Positions 1-7,968 are shown, counted from the stretch's first letter. The stretch is DNA of 53,982 nucleotides from Planctomycetota bacterium (GCA_003696675.1 RFGH01000189.1:1-53982); one strand, 5' to 3'. Notes: generated by a model not told the origin, from the sequence alone. Numbers and translations: made by a program.

Positions 1-1128
1 GCGTTTGGGGGCGGGGGCGGGGCGGTCCTGGGGTTGTTGGAGTTTGACGGTGTAGATGGGCTCGGGCATGTCGATGTCGAGGCGGTCGAACTCGCTCTTG
101 ATGCGTTGCATGGCCGCGCTGCGGACCTTTGAGAAGTCGTGGGCGGACTGGTCGACCCAAGCGAAGAGTTGGAGGGTGATGCTCGAGTCGCCGAGTTTGG
201 TTATGAGGGCGAGGGGTTTGGGGTCCGGCATGACGCCCTCGGTTTCGGCGAGGATCTGGGTGCCGACGGTGACGGCCTGGGCGAGGTCGACGTCGTAGCC
301 GATGCCGACGGTGAAGTCGAAGCGGCGGCGGGGGTCGGTGGAGTAGTTGATCAGGGTGGTTTTGAAGACGATGGCGTTGGGGATGCGGACGACGTTGCCG
401 TCGAAGGTGGTCAGCACGGTGGTGCGTGAGTTCATGGAGGTGACGAGGCCCTCGTGGCCGTCGATGACGACGTGGTCGCGGGGGCGGAAGGGCTGGCGGA
501 GGGAGAGGAGGATGCTGGCGATGTAGTTCTCGATGAGGTCGCGGAAGGCGAAGCCGATGGCGATGCCGGCGACGCCGGCCGCACCGAGGACGCCGCCGAC
601 GAGGGCGGTGGCGTCGAGGATTTCGAGGGCGAGCAGGACGCCGAAGAGGACGACCATCGACTGGACGAAGCGCTGGGCGATGGTCTGGAGGAAGGGGTTG
701 CGGGAGAAGAGTCGGAAGGGCCAGTTCCAGCGGGCGATGATCCAGGCCGCGAGCAGGGCGAGGAGGACGATGGCGATGGCGACGGGGATGAGGGGGAGGG
801 CGTCGAGGAGGCGGTCGTAGCGGGCGCTGACGCGGGTGGCCGCCCCGCGGACGCGGTCGGCGTAGTCGGAGGTGAGGGCGATGTCGTTCTGGATGTCCTG
901 GATGCCGGTGGCGTCGCGGACGGCCTGCTCGGCCTCGTCGATGATGGCGGGGTCGTCGGCGACGCCGGTGAGGACGAGGGCGCCGGCGTCCATCTCTGCG
1001 GATTCGTTGTCGAGGCCCTCGATGCGGGCGAGTGCGGCGGCGGCTTGGGTTTCGGGGTCGTCGACGGGGGCCGCGAAGGAGGCGGCGGTCAGCAGCAGAA
1101 GGATGAGGGCGGCGATGCGGGCGGGCAT
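1..1128 (-). CDS. MscS-family mechanosensitive channel with N-terminal BON domain (3' end outside window)
   Basis: This gene reads out of the window at position 1, so only the first 376 codons are visible. I translated it by hand from an ATG at 1126-1128, which follows an AGGA ribosome-binding site. Residues 1-19 are a signal peptide (MPARIAALILLLLTAASFAA). Residues about 30-88 look like a BON domain (GALVLTGVADDPAIIDEAEQ). Three hydrophobic segments follow (about 110-130, 145-165, 170-195), the last being the glycine/alanine-rich pore helix with GAAGVAGIAIGFAFRDLIEN typical of MscS. A beta domain then begins at RPFRPRDHVVIDGHEG. The family forms stretch-gated inner-membrane channels that protect against osmotic downshock. 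Its promoter region is cut short by the Rhs fragment that starts about 25 bp upstream on the other strand. Confidence 0.88.
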   Translation of the reverse strand, partial: MPARIAALILLLLTAASFAAPVDDPETQAAAALARIEGLDNESAEMDAGALVLTGVADDPAIIDEAEQAVRDATGIQDIQNDIALTSDYADRVRGAATRVSARYDRLLDALPLIPVAIAIVLLALLAAWIIARWNWPFRLFSRNPFLQTIAQRFVQSMVVLFGVLLALEILDATALVGGVLGAAGVAGIAIGFAFRDLIENYIASILLSLRQPFRPRDHVVIDGHEGLVTSMNSRTTVLTTFDGNVVRIPNAIVFKTTLINYSTDPRRRFDFTVGIGYDVDLAQAVTVGTQILAETEGVMPDPKPLALITKLGDSSITLQLFAWVDQSAHDFSKVRSAAMQRIKSEFDRLDIDMPEPIYTVKLQQPQDRPAPAPKR

Positions 1129-1211
1129 GCGGCGGTCCTTTCGGGGGTGTTGGGAGGGTAGACGACGGCGGCCGTTCCCTGCGGTATGTCCACGACGCCT
1201 GGAACCGACTG

Positions 1212-2777
1212 GTGAAGGTCGAGCGCTGGCCGTCCACGGGCTCGCCCTTCGCGATCCTCGAGAACGAGTTCAACGGTCTGAACTGGCGGATCCGCCGCAA
1301 GATGGACCTCTCCCAAGGCGCGTACAACGGCGTGGACGAGGAGCGGCTGTACTTCTTCACCCCCTTCTGGCAGATGGTCGAGGAGTGGGTGGACGACGAC
1401 CTGGATTCCGCCGTGGAGTACCGGGCCCAGCAGTTCTGGGGGGTCAGGCACATCGACGACGCGGTGGCCCGGCGTCTGGACCGGGACAACGACGGGGCGT
1501 GGACGACCGACGCCGAGGACAACTGGTACTATCTGACCGACGTCATGTTCAGCGTGCGCGGCATCACGGACAACGACGGACAGATCCACACCCGGGTCGA
1601 TTACACCCCGTACGGGGTGGCCATGCACCGATACGCGGCGGATCTCAACGGCGACGGACTCATCAACTACACCGACATCACCACGTTTAACAGCAACGCC
1701 GGTTCGGGCCTTGAACCGGGCGATACCGGGTATGACCCGGACGCGGACCTCAACGGCGACGGGTTTGCGGAAGACTACCTAACCGCCGAGTGGCCGCTGT
1801 TCTACGACACGCGGTACACGCCGTACTCGACCGGCGGGAGCAATCCGATGGTCAACGCAGGATGGATCGACAACCCCACCGACCCCAACGGGCCGGACAA
1901 CTCGATCGCGTACGATGGGTATCACTTCGATCTCGCCGGGGCCGCCGACGCGACCAGCACAGGGTTGTATATGGTCCGGCACCGGGTACATGACCCGGGG
2001 ATGGGGAGGTGGGTGGAGAGAGATCCTCTCGAGTACACCGAAGGCTCAAATCTTTTTCAGTACACAAGCTCCACGCCCTTAATGCTCTCAGACCCTATGG
2101 GCCTGAGAGGACACACAAACCCCAGAGATGTTGACTGGGCGGGCAACGGCGCGAATTACCGAGAGGAGTCTTGGGATCTTAGCACCGCCAAGTGCGATCC
2201 CTGGGACATAGGTACCAATATCGAACGATCTGTGGCCGAGGTCAATGTTTGTAAACCATGGTCGCTCAAGATCGTTTTTATCGGGACCCGACCAGTTACA
2301 TCAAGCTACTCAGTCCCGGATTCTGGCGACCTCTTGCTTAGTGGCAGCGGCAGGAAGAAATGGAGGCCAATGACATCTGTTTCAGAGTATTCACTGCATG
2401 AAGGCATGGCATGCCGAATCAGGTATCGAATCAAATTCAATTGTAAACGAGAATGTCTCGCATGTGTACAAACGCGGGATGTAATGTATGACTCTCAAGG
2501 CTTCGTCACCCACGAGTCCACTGGATCTGATCTTGAGACAAAAGTGCAACAATGCTCTTTCACTGAAGACCTGGTACGCCACGGCAGGCTTGCCCGCGGA
2601 GGCAGCGCCTCTATGGGGGGATGGACATCTTTATATTATTGCCAAACCAATGGGCCTGAGATACGCGAACACCTGAAAGACATTGGCGGGCAACTCTGCT
2701 CTCAGCATTGCGAAATGACCGGATCGCAACGCAGGGTTTACTCCTTCAGGAATAACAAATGGCGAAATTTAGATTAA
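1212..2777 (+). CDS. 5'-truncated Rhs/YD-repeat protein with inserted dockerin-like repeats and a cysteine-rich tip
   Basis: The reading frame has Rhs character before the first available start (GTG 1212): codons from about 1161 give RSLRYVHDAWNRLVKVERW, so the gene's 5' part has been lost. Residues 1-300 are the end of an Rhs core, with YYLTDVMFSVRGITDNDG, GLYMVRHRVHDPGMGRWVER and the closing LMLSDPMGL signature. Inside the core are two calcium-loop-like repeats, DLNGDGLINYTDI and DLNGDGFAEDYL, resembling a type I dockerin. After the signature comes a tip of about 220 residues with 11 cysteines, lower GC and no family I recognise. That is where polymorphic toxins carry their variable toxic domain. 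Toxicity is inferred from position only. The stop overlaps the next gene by 19 nt. Confidence 0.75.
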   Translation: MKVERWPSTGSPFAILENEFNGLNWRIRRKMDLSQGAYNGVDEERLYFFTPFWQMVEEWVDDDLDSAVEYRAQQFWGVRHIDDAVARRLDRDNDGAWTTDAEDNWYYLTDVMFSVRGITDNDGQIHTRVDYTPYGVAMHRYAADLNGDGLINYTDITTFNSNAGSGLEPGDTGYDPDADLNGDGFAEDYLTAEWPLFYDTRYTPYSTGGSNPMVNAGWIDNPTDPNGPDNSIAYDGYHFDLAGAADATSTGLYMVRHRVHDPGMGRWVERDPLEYTEGSNLFQYTSSTPLMLSDPMGLRGHTNPRDVDWAGNGANYREESWDLSTAKCDPWDIGTNIERSVAEVNVCKPWSLKIVFIGTRPVTSSYSVPDSGDLLLSGSGRKKWRPMTSVSEYSLHEGMACRIRYRIKFNCKRECLACVQTRDVMYDSQGFVTHESTGSDLETKVQQCSFTEDLVRHGRLARGGSASMGGWTSLYYCQTNGPEIREHLKDIGGQLCSQHCEMTGSQRRVYSFRNNKWRNLD

Positions 2778-3262
2778 CCCAACTCACATTGGCCGTATTG
2801 CTGACTTTATTTGCATGCTGCTCCTGCGACTTCAATCCGCAAGCAGTTGATGTCACAGATCCACTTGAAGATGCCATTCGTGCTGATGATGCAGATCTAG
2901 TTGTAAAGTATCTGCGATCTGAACCAGATAGGGTTGACCGGAAGCTCGGAGTGTCCGACTACACTCCGCTTTATTTGTCCGTCTTGCTCAGGCATGACCA
3001 GGTGGCTTTTGAACTGCTGAACCTAGGTGCGGATCCGTTCCAAGACTCCCCAGGGGTGGCCCTGGGATCAACTCACACTCCGATCGAGCTCGCGCTCAAT
3101 CAATGCCGAGGCGATTTGGCGCGAAGAATGATTGAGTCTGTCGGCATCGACAGTTTGAGACCCTCTGATTTGGACGCTCTCGTTAGTGCAGTCAAAAACT
3201 CGGTTCGTTGCTCTGAAGCTGAGTCTGTGCAATTAATAGAATGGATACAATCGCTATTTTAG
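2759..3262 (+). CDS. Ankyrin-repeat lipoprotein, candidate immunity protein for the Rhs tip
   Basis: This 167-residue protein begins with a basic stretch, a hydrophobic run and a lipobox-like LTLFAC, with Cys20 as the likely lipidated residue. The rest reads as degenerate ankyrin repeats: DPLEDAIRADDADLVVKYL, YTPLYLSVLLRHDQVAFELL and TPIELALNQCRGDLARRMI. Its ATG lies 19 nt inside the end of the Rhs tip, so the two are probably translated together. Small ankyrin proteins next to Rhs or contact-dependent toxins are often immunity proteins. A lipid-anchored one would sit at the membrane facing the periplasm. Codon use is poorer in GC than in the flanking genes, which fits an imported cassette. 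The immunity role is inferred from context. Confidence 0.7.
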   Translation: MAKFRLTQLTLAVLLTLFACCSCDFNPQAVDVTDPLEDAIRADDADLVVKYLRSEPDRVDRKLGVSDYTPLYLSVLLRHDQVAFELLNLGADPFQDSPGVALGSTHTPIELALNQCRGDLARRMIESVGIDSLRPSDLDALVSAVKNSVRCSEAESVQLIEWIQSLF

Positions 3263-3293
3263 ATTTAGTAATCTGTGTTGTGCAAGCGAAGTA

Positions 3294-3380
3294 TGTTTTG
3301 TTCAAGGCCGGGCTGGGAGAAGATGGCCTTTGACAAATACTTGTTTTGTGCAAGACTGGGCTGAGAGAAATCGGCCTCTG
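3294..3380. repeat. Two imperfect tandem copies, 48-bp period
   Basis: Two diverged copies of a roughly 38-bp unit lie at 3294-3332 and 3342-3380. Both begin TGTTTTGT and share the pattern CAAG...GGGCTG.GAGA...GGCCT. They fill the gap between the ankyrin lipoprotein gene and the integrase remnant. With only two copies and no regular spacer they are best read as a local duplication in decaying mobile DNA. Confidence 0.6.
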
Positions 3381-3423
3381 AGAAGCACCGAGCCGGTGTG
3401 CAAATACCCGTCCCTGCCCGAAA

Positions 3424-3710
3424 TCAGGCCGCTTTCCGCTCGTAGTGCCGCAGCACGCCAGCCAGCCAAGAGCGGCACACGACCTCGCCTCGGGGATCCG
3501 GCGGATCGTGTGCCCGACCAAAGGCCGGTTGCCCAGCGACTGGTGGGGTCTTTCCCGATCGTAGTGGATCAGGTATTCTGACACAAGATGGTCCAGGTGC
3601 CGCAGCCCAACCGGGACGAACTGATCCAGGCACTCCTTCCGGAGCGACTGGATCCATCGCTCCATATGGGCGTTGCACAGCTGCGTGCGGTGTAGCTCGA
3701 TTCCGGCAGG
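3424..3710 (-). pseudogene. Remnant of an insertion-sequence integrase (C-terminal part, frameshifted)
   Basis: Minus-strand translation gives GIELHRTQLCNAHMERW, then IQSLRKECLDQFVPVG and YDRERPHQSLGNRPL. These match the last third of DDE integrase-core transposases. After about position 3520 the homology moves to another frame, which ends in DPRGEVVCRSWLAGVLRHYE and a TGA at 3424-3426. That is the usual C-terminus of these transposases. The N-terminal DNA-binding part and the first catalytic residues are missing beyond about 3710, and no terminal inverted repeats are visible. The element is therefore truncated and frameshifted. It lies directly behind the Rhs/ankyrin pair and probably records how the island arrived or was trimmed. 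Confidence 0.75.
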
Positions 3711-3809
3711 CGTTGATCTTGGTCAGCACTCATCTTGTGACTCGCATTACCATGCCGTGGCGGCGCGATCACTATCCGTCGCACGATACCATCCGTTCGC
3801 GGAGGTCGC

Positions 3810-4586
3810 ATGCTTGGATGGTTTCGTGAGCGGCGGCGCAGGCGGGTGATGGGTGAGCCGCTGCCGGCGGAGTGGTGGTCGATCGTTGATCGGCGGTGCC
3901 CGGTGATCGCGGGTTTGACCGGCGGGCAGCGGGACCGGCTGGGCGGGATCGTGCGGGTGCTGCTCGATGAGAAGCACTTCGAGGGGTGCGGCGGGCTGAA
4001 GATGACCGACGAGGTGCGGGTGACGATCGCGGCGCAGGCGGCGCTCTTGGTGCTGGGGCGGCCGGGGTCGTACTACCCGACGCTGCGGTCGATTCTTGTG
4101 TATCCCGATGCGTACCAGGTGTGGACGCAGGAGGAGGACGAGATCGGGATCGTGACTGAGGGGATGGACGAGCGGCTGGGCGAGGCGTGGGACGGGGGAA
4201 CGGTGGTGCTGTCGTGGGCGGACGTGGTCCGCGGCGGCGGGGATGAGGACGACGGCAGCAATGTCGTGCTGCACGAGTTCGCGCATCTGCTCGACGGGGA
4301 GGAGGGGGACATGAACGGGGCCCCGCTGCTCTCGGGGCGGGCCGGGTATGACCGGTGGGCCGAGGTGTTCATGCGGGAGTACAAGGGGCTGGTGCGGGAC
4401 GTGCGGAAGGGGCGGCCGTCGGTGCTGGACCCGTACGGGGCGGAGCATCCGGCGGAGTTCTTCGCGGTGGCGACGGAGGTGTTCTTCGAGCGGCCGGGGG
4501 CGATGCGGAAGCGGCACCCGGAGTTGTTCGAGGTGATGCGGGGGTTTTATGGGTGGGTGCCGGGGGAGGACGAGAAGGAAGATTAA
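3810..4586 (+). CDS. mtfA: MtfA-like zinc metallopeptidase (M90 family)
   Basis: The 258-residue product has the length and layout of MtfA, the zinc aminopeptidase that in E. coli binds the glucose repressor Mlc. The zinc site HEFAH is at about residues 151-155 (VVLHEFAHLLDGEEGDMNG). A downstream conserved segment (GAEHPAEFFAVATEVFFERP) supplies the further acidic ligand seen in the family. The N-terminal WWSIVDRRCPVIAGL is also typical. The ATG at 3810 follows GGAGGTCGC, a clear ribosome-binding site. The gene stands alone, converging with the his operon across two palindromic repeats. The fold and peptidase role are well supported; the natural substrate in a planctomycete is unknown. Confidence 0.9.
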   Translation: MLGWFRERRRRRVMGEPLPAEWWSIVDRRCPVIAGLTGGQRDRLGGIVRVLLDEKHFEGCGGLKMTDEVRVTIAAQAALLVLGRPGSYYPTLRSILVYPDAYQVWTQEEDEIGIVTEGMDERLGEAWDGGTVVLSWADVVRGGGDEDDGSNVVLHEFAHLLDGEEGDMNGAPLLSGRAGYDRWAEVFMREYKGLVRDVRKGRPSVLDPYGAEHPAEFFAVATEVFFERPGAMRKRHPELFEVMRGFYGWVPGEDEKED

Positions 4587-4588
4587 GA

Positions 4589-4664
4589 GCACGGCTTGCG
4601 AGTCAAGCCGTGGCACCCGGGAGAACGCGAAGGGCACGGCTTGCGAGACAAGCCGTGGCACCCG
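4589..4664. repeat. Two copies of a palindromic repeat between converging genes
   Basis: A 31-bp unit occurs at 4589-4619 and again at 4634-4664, a period of 45 bp. Each unit contains the inverted repeat CACGGCTTG / CAAGCCGTG around a five-base loop (CGAGT or CGAGA) and ends GGCACCCG. The loop changes while the arms are conserved, as expected for a dispersed REP-type element. It lies between mtfA and the end of the his operon, where it could also serve both as a transcription end. Confidence 0.85.
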
Positions 4665-4670
4665 GTGGGG

Positions 4671-5921
4671 TCAGCCGTTGAGGCGGCGTTCGGCGCTGCG
4701 GGCGTGGGCTTCGAGGTGTTCGGTGCGGGCGAGGGCGATGGTGTCGGCGAGGGTCTGGGGGTCGGGGGTGTCGAGGTTGATCCAGGTGCGGACGCGGAGG
4801 AAGTCGAGGACGCTGAGTCCGCCGCGGGCGCGGGCGGTGCGGCCGGTGGGCAGGGTGTGGTTGGGGCCGAGGCCGTAGTCGCCGAAGACTTCAGCGGTGC
4901 GGGGGCCGATGAAGAGGGCACCGGCGTGGCGGAGGTTGGCCGCGACTGTTTCGGGGGACTCGGTAAGGATTTCGAGGTGCTCGGGGGCGGCGGCGTCGGC
5001 GAGACGGGCGGCCTCTTCGAGCGATGACGCGACGCAGGCCCAGCCGTTGGACTCGATGGCTTTGCGGGCGACGGCGGCCGTGGAAAGCGTGGCGAGCTGG
5101 GATTCGAGTTCGGCGTTGACGCGGGGGATGAGGGAGGCGTCTGTGGTGATGAGTTGGGCGCAGGCGTGCTCGTCGTGTTCGGCCTGGGCGAGGAGGTCGG
5201 CCGCGATGAGGGCGGGGTCGGCGGTGTGGTCGGCGATGATGAGCAGTTCGGAGGGGCCGGCGAGCATGTCGATGGCGCAGGCGGCCGAGGCGATGTGCTT
5301 GGCGGCGGTGACCCAGCGGTTGCCGGGGCCGACGATGATGTCGCAGGCGGGGACGGCGGCGCCGGTTGCGAGGGCGGCGACGGCGTGGGCTCCGCCGCAG
5401 TTGAGGAGGAGGTCGGCGCCGGCGATGGCGGCGGCCGCGAGCATGACGGGGTCGCGGCTTGGCGTGGCGACGACGACGGTCTCGACGCCTGCGACGCGGG
5501 CGGGGATGGCGGTCATGAGGACGGAGGAGGGGAGGGGGTAGCGGCCGCCCGGTGCGTAGCAGCCGGCGGTCTGCATGGGCTCGATGGTGTGTCCGGCGCG
5601 GCCGCCGGGGACGGGGAGGTCGAGCGGCTGGAGGCAGGCTTTCTGTGCTTGCGCGAAAGCGCGGATGCGGTCGGCGGTGCGTTCGAGCAGGGCGCGGGTG
5701 TCGGGGTTGATGGTTTCGAGGGCGGCGTCGAGCGCGGGGCGGTCGAGGACGAGGGGGGCGTCGCCCGGGAGGGCGTCGAAGCGGGACGCGAGGCGGCGGA
5801 GGGCGGGTTGGCCCTGGGTGCGGATGTCTTCGAAGATGGATCGCGCGGCGGTGAGGGTTTCGGCGTCGATGGGAGCGGGCGCGGCCGCGGCGATGGCGTC
5901 GGGGGTGATGGTGCGGAGCAT
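4671..5921 (-). CDS. hisD: Histidinol dehydrogenase
   Basis: HisD oxidises L-histidinol to L-histidine in two NAD-dependent steps at the end of the pathway. The 416-residue product is close to the usual 430. It shows VVVATPSRDPVMLAAAAIAG, the GPGN and GPSE loops (CDIIVGPGNRWVTAAKHI, DMLAGPSELLIIAD) and the catalytic Glu-His in AAAPEHLEILTESP. The start is the ATG at 5919-5921, which overlaps the hisAIE stop by one base (TGATG) and so fits translational coupling. It is the last gene of the operon. Two palindromes follow directly downstream. Confidence 0.95.
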   Translation of the reverse strand: MLRTITPDAIAAAAPAPIDAETLTAARSIFEDIRTQGQPALRRLASRFDALPGDAPLVLDRPALDAALETINPDTRALLERTADRIRAFAQAQKACLQPLDLPVPGGRAGHTIEPMQTAGCYAPGGRYPLPSSVLMTAIPARVAGVETVVVATPSRDPVMLAAAAIAGADLLLNCGGAHAVAALATGAAVPACDIIVGPGNRWVTAAKHIASAACAIDMLAGPSELLIIADHTADPALIAADLLAQAEHDEHACAQLITTDASLIPRVNAELESQLATLSTAAVARKAIESNGWACVASSLEEAARLADAAAPEHLEILTESPETVAANLRHAGALFIGPRTAEVFGDYGLGPNHTLPTGRTARARGGLSVLDFLRVRTWINLDTPDPQTLADTIALARTEHLEAHARSAERRLNG

Positions 5922-7204
5922 CAGGCGTCTCCGGTCGGTTGTGTATATGCGGGTTTGGCGTTGCCGGGGCGGCGGGAGACCTTGCGGGCGCGGCGGTCGA
6001 GGACGGACTCGGCGTCTGCGAGCGTGATGCCGGCGCGGCGCATGGCGACGGTCAGGAAGTAGAGAACATCGGCGGCTTCCTCGGCGGCGTGGGTTTGCGA
6101 TTCGGCGGCGATGAGTTCGTCGATCTCTTCGCGGAGTTTGGCGTTGAGTAAGTCGGGATCGTTCAGGAGGCGGGCGGTGTAGGAGTTCGGATCGGCGCCG
6201 GTGGACTGGGCGGCGATGCGGCGCTCGAGCGAACCGAGTCCGGCGTCCGCGCCCCAGCAGGAGCGGGTGCCGAGGTGGCAGTTGCCCCTGCCGTGCTGGC
6301 GGACGGTGAAGCGGAGGCAGTCGCGGTCGCAGTCCCAGTCTGCTTTGAGGAGTTCCTGGGTGTCGCCGGAGGTTTCGCCCTTGATCCACAGGCCGCGGGT
6401 GCGGGAGTGATAGACGCCGCGGCGGGTGTTGATGGCGAGGCGGATGCTCTCGGCGTCGGAGTAGGCCATGCCGAGGGCGATGCCGCGTTCGTCGGTGATG
6501 ACGGTGGGGATGAGGGCGTCGGGGCGGTCGGAGGTGCTGAGGGCGGAGACGGCGTCGGCGAGGTCCATGCGTCCGGTGTAGATGGCCATGCCGACCTGGG
6601 CGTCGCAGCCGAGGCGGTCGAGTCGGGCGACTTCGTCGGGTGTGGTGACCCCGCCGGCGAGGGTGACGCGGGCGTCGCCCGCGGCTTGGGCGAGACGCTC
6701 GGCGAGGGCGATATCGGCGCCGGCGAGGCGACCCTCGCGTTCGACGGTGGTGACGAGGAAGCCGGAGACCAGATCGCGGAGTTCGGCCATGCGGTCGAAG
6801 ATGGTGGCGCCGGTGTCGCGGGTCCAGCCGTGGTCGACGACGCGCCCGTCGCGGGCGTCGAGGGCGGCGATGACGCGGTCTTTGGGGAGATTGCGGAGGA
6901 GATCCGGGCGGGCGGCGGTGCCGAGGATGACCTTGGATGCGCCGGCGTCGAGCCAGCGGACGGCGGCGGCTTCGTCGCGGATGCCGCCGCCGACGCGGCA
7001 GGGGCCCATTTGGCAGAGTTCGGCGATGGTGTCGGCGTTGGACCCCTGGCCGAGGGCGGCGTCGAGGTCGATGACGGCGACTTCGCCGACGATGCGGAAG
7101 CGTTCCATGATGGGGCGGGGATCGCCGGCGTCGATCTCGAGGCGTTGGCCGCCGACGAGTTGGACGGCGTTGCCGTACATGAGGTCGATGGATGGGATGA
7201 TCAC
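5921..7204 (-). CDS. hisA/hisI/hisE: Trifunctional HisA-HisI-HisE fusion
   Basis: One 427-residue frame carries three pathway enzymes. Residues 1-240 are HisA, the ProFAR isomerase barrel (IIPSIDLMYGNAVQLVGG, GPCRVGGGIRDEAAAVRW, VTLAGGVTTPDEV). Residues about 243-330 are HisI, phosphoribosyl-AMP cyclohydrolase, with the zinc and substrate motifs RGLWIKGETSGDTQ, DCDRDC and NCHLGTRSC. Residues about 345-410 are HisE, phosphoribosyl-ATP pyrophosphatase (LREEIDELIAAE, EEAADVLYFLTVAM). HisIE fusions are common; HisA fused in front of HisIE is unusual to my knowledge. The start is GTG 7202-7204, overlapping the hisF stop by four bases. The fused frame has no internal stop, and the linker between HisA and HisI is short. 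Confidence 0.93.
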   Translation of the reverse strand: MIIPSIDLMYGNAVQLVGGQRLEIDAGDPRPIMERFRIVGEVAVIDLDAALGQGSNADTIAELCQMGPCRVGGGIRDEAAAVRWLDAGASKVILGTAARPDLLRNLPKDRVIAALDARDGRVVDHGWTRDTGATIFDRMAELRDLVSGFLVTTVEREGRLAGADIALAERLAQAAGDARVTLAGGVTTPDEVARLDRLGCDAQVGMAIYTGRMDLADAVSALSTSDRPDALIPTVITDERGIALGMAYSDAESIRLAINTRRGVYHSRTRGLWIKGETSGDTQELLKADWDCDRDCLRFTVRQHGRGNCHLGTRSCWGADAGLGSLERRIAAQSTGADPNSYTARLLNDPDLLNAKLREEIDELIAAESQTHAAEEAADVLYFLTVAMRRAGITLADAESVLDRRARKVSRRPGNAKPAYTQPTGDA

Positions 7205-7968
7205 GGGGTTAGCTCCAGACGCATGGGCAGGCCGGCGGCGGCGAGTTCGTGCTTGATGGTGGAGACGGTGTGGACGGCGTCGTGGAAGATGGAGGCGGCG
7301 AGGACCGCGCTCGCACCGGCGGCGCAGGCCTGGGCCATGTGTGCCGCACCGGAGGCACCGCCGGAGGCGATGACGGGGATGGGTATGGCGGCCGTGATCG
7401 CGGCGATGAGTTCCAAGTCGTAGCCGGAGCCGGTGCCGTCGCGGTCCCAGCTGGTGAGCAGGATCTCGCCCGAGCCGCGGTCGGCGCACTGGCGTGCCCA
7501 CTTGATGGCGTCGATGCCGGTGCGGTGGGTGCCGGACTGGGTGACGACTTCCCATGAGCCGTCCGGACGGGAGGCGGCGTCGATGGCGACCACGCAGCAC
7601 TGGACGCCGAAGCGGTCGGCGATGGCCGAGACGAGCGCGGGGTTGGTGACGGCGGCGGAGTTGACGCTGACACGGTCGGCACCGGCGTCGAGGAGGTTGG
7701 CGGCATCGGCGGGCGTGCGGACACCGCCGCCGACGGTGATCGGGATGCCGATGGCGCGGCGGACGGCGTCGACGGTGTCGTGCGCAGTGGCGCGGTCCTC
7801 GGTGGTGGCGGAGACATCGAGGATGACGATCTCGTCGGCGCCTTCGCGCTCATAGCGTGCGGCGCACTCGGCGGGGTCGCCTGCGTCGCGGAGGCCCTGG
7901 AACTTGACGCCTTTGACTACGCGGCCGGCGCGAACATCGAGGCAGGGGATGACGCGGACGGTCAGCAT
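7201..7968 (-). CDS. hisF: Imidazole glycerol phosphate synthase, cyclase subunit
   Basis: HisF joins ammonia from HisH to PRFAR, giving imidazole glycerol phosphate and AICAR. The 255-residue product has the standard length. It shows the start MLTVRVIPCLDVRAGRVVKG with catalytic Asp11, GGGVRTPADA, the second catalytic Asp in LLTSWDRDGTGSGYD, and IPVIASGGASG. The ATG at 7966-7968 lies 7 nt inside the end of hisH and the stop overlaps the next start by four bases. This order gives coupled synthesis of the two partner subunits. Confidence 0.96.
   Translation of the reverse strand: MLTVRVIPCLDVRAGRVVKGVKFQGLRDAGDPAECAARYEREGADEIVILDVSATTEDRATAHDTVDAVRRAIGIPITVGGGVRTPADAANLLDAGADRVSVNSAAVTNPALVSAIADRFGVQCCVVAIDAASRPDGSWEVVTQSGTHRTGIDAIKWARQCADRGSGEILLTSWDRDGTGSGYDLELIAAITAAIPIPVIASGGASGAAHMAQACAAGASAVLAASIFHDAVHTVSTIKHELAAAGLPMRLELTP

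Noticed and set aside
3294..3380. Possible CRISPR-like repeat
   Set aside because: Only two diverged copies with no constant repeat and no cas gene.
3747..4661. Long proline/arginine-rich ORF antisense to mtfA
   Set aside because: Composition is that of a high-GC shadow frame (P, R, H rich, no domain), while the plus strand carries MtfA with its zinc motif.
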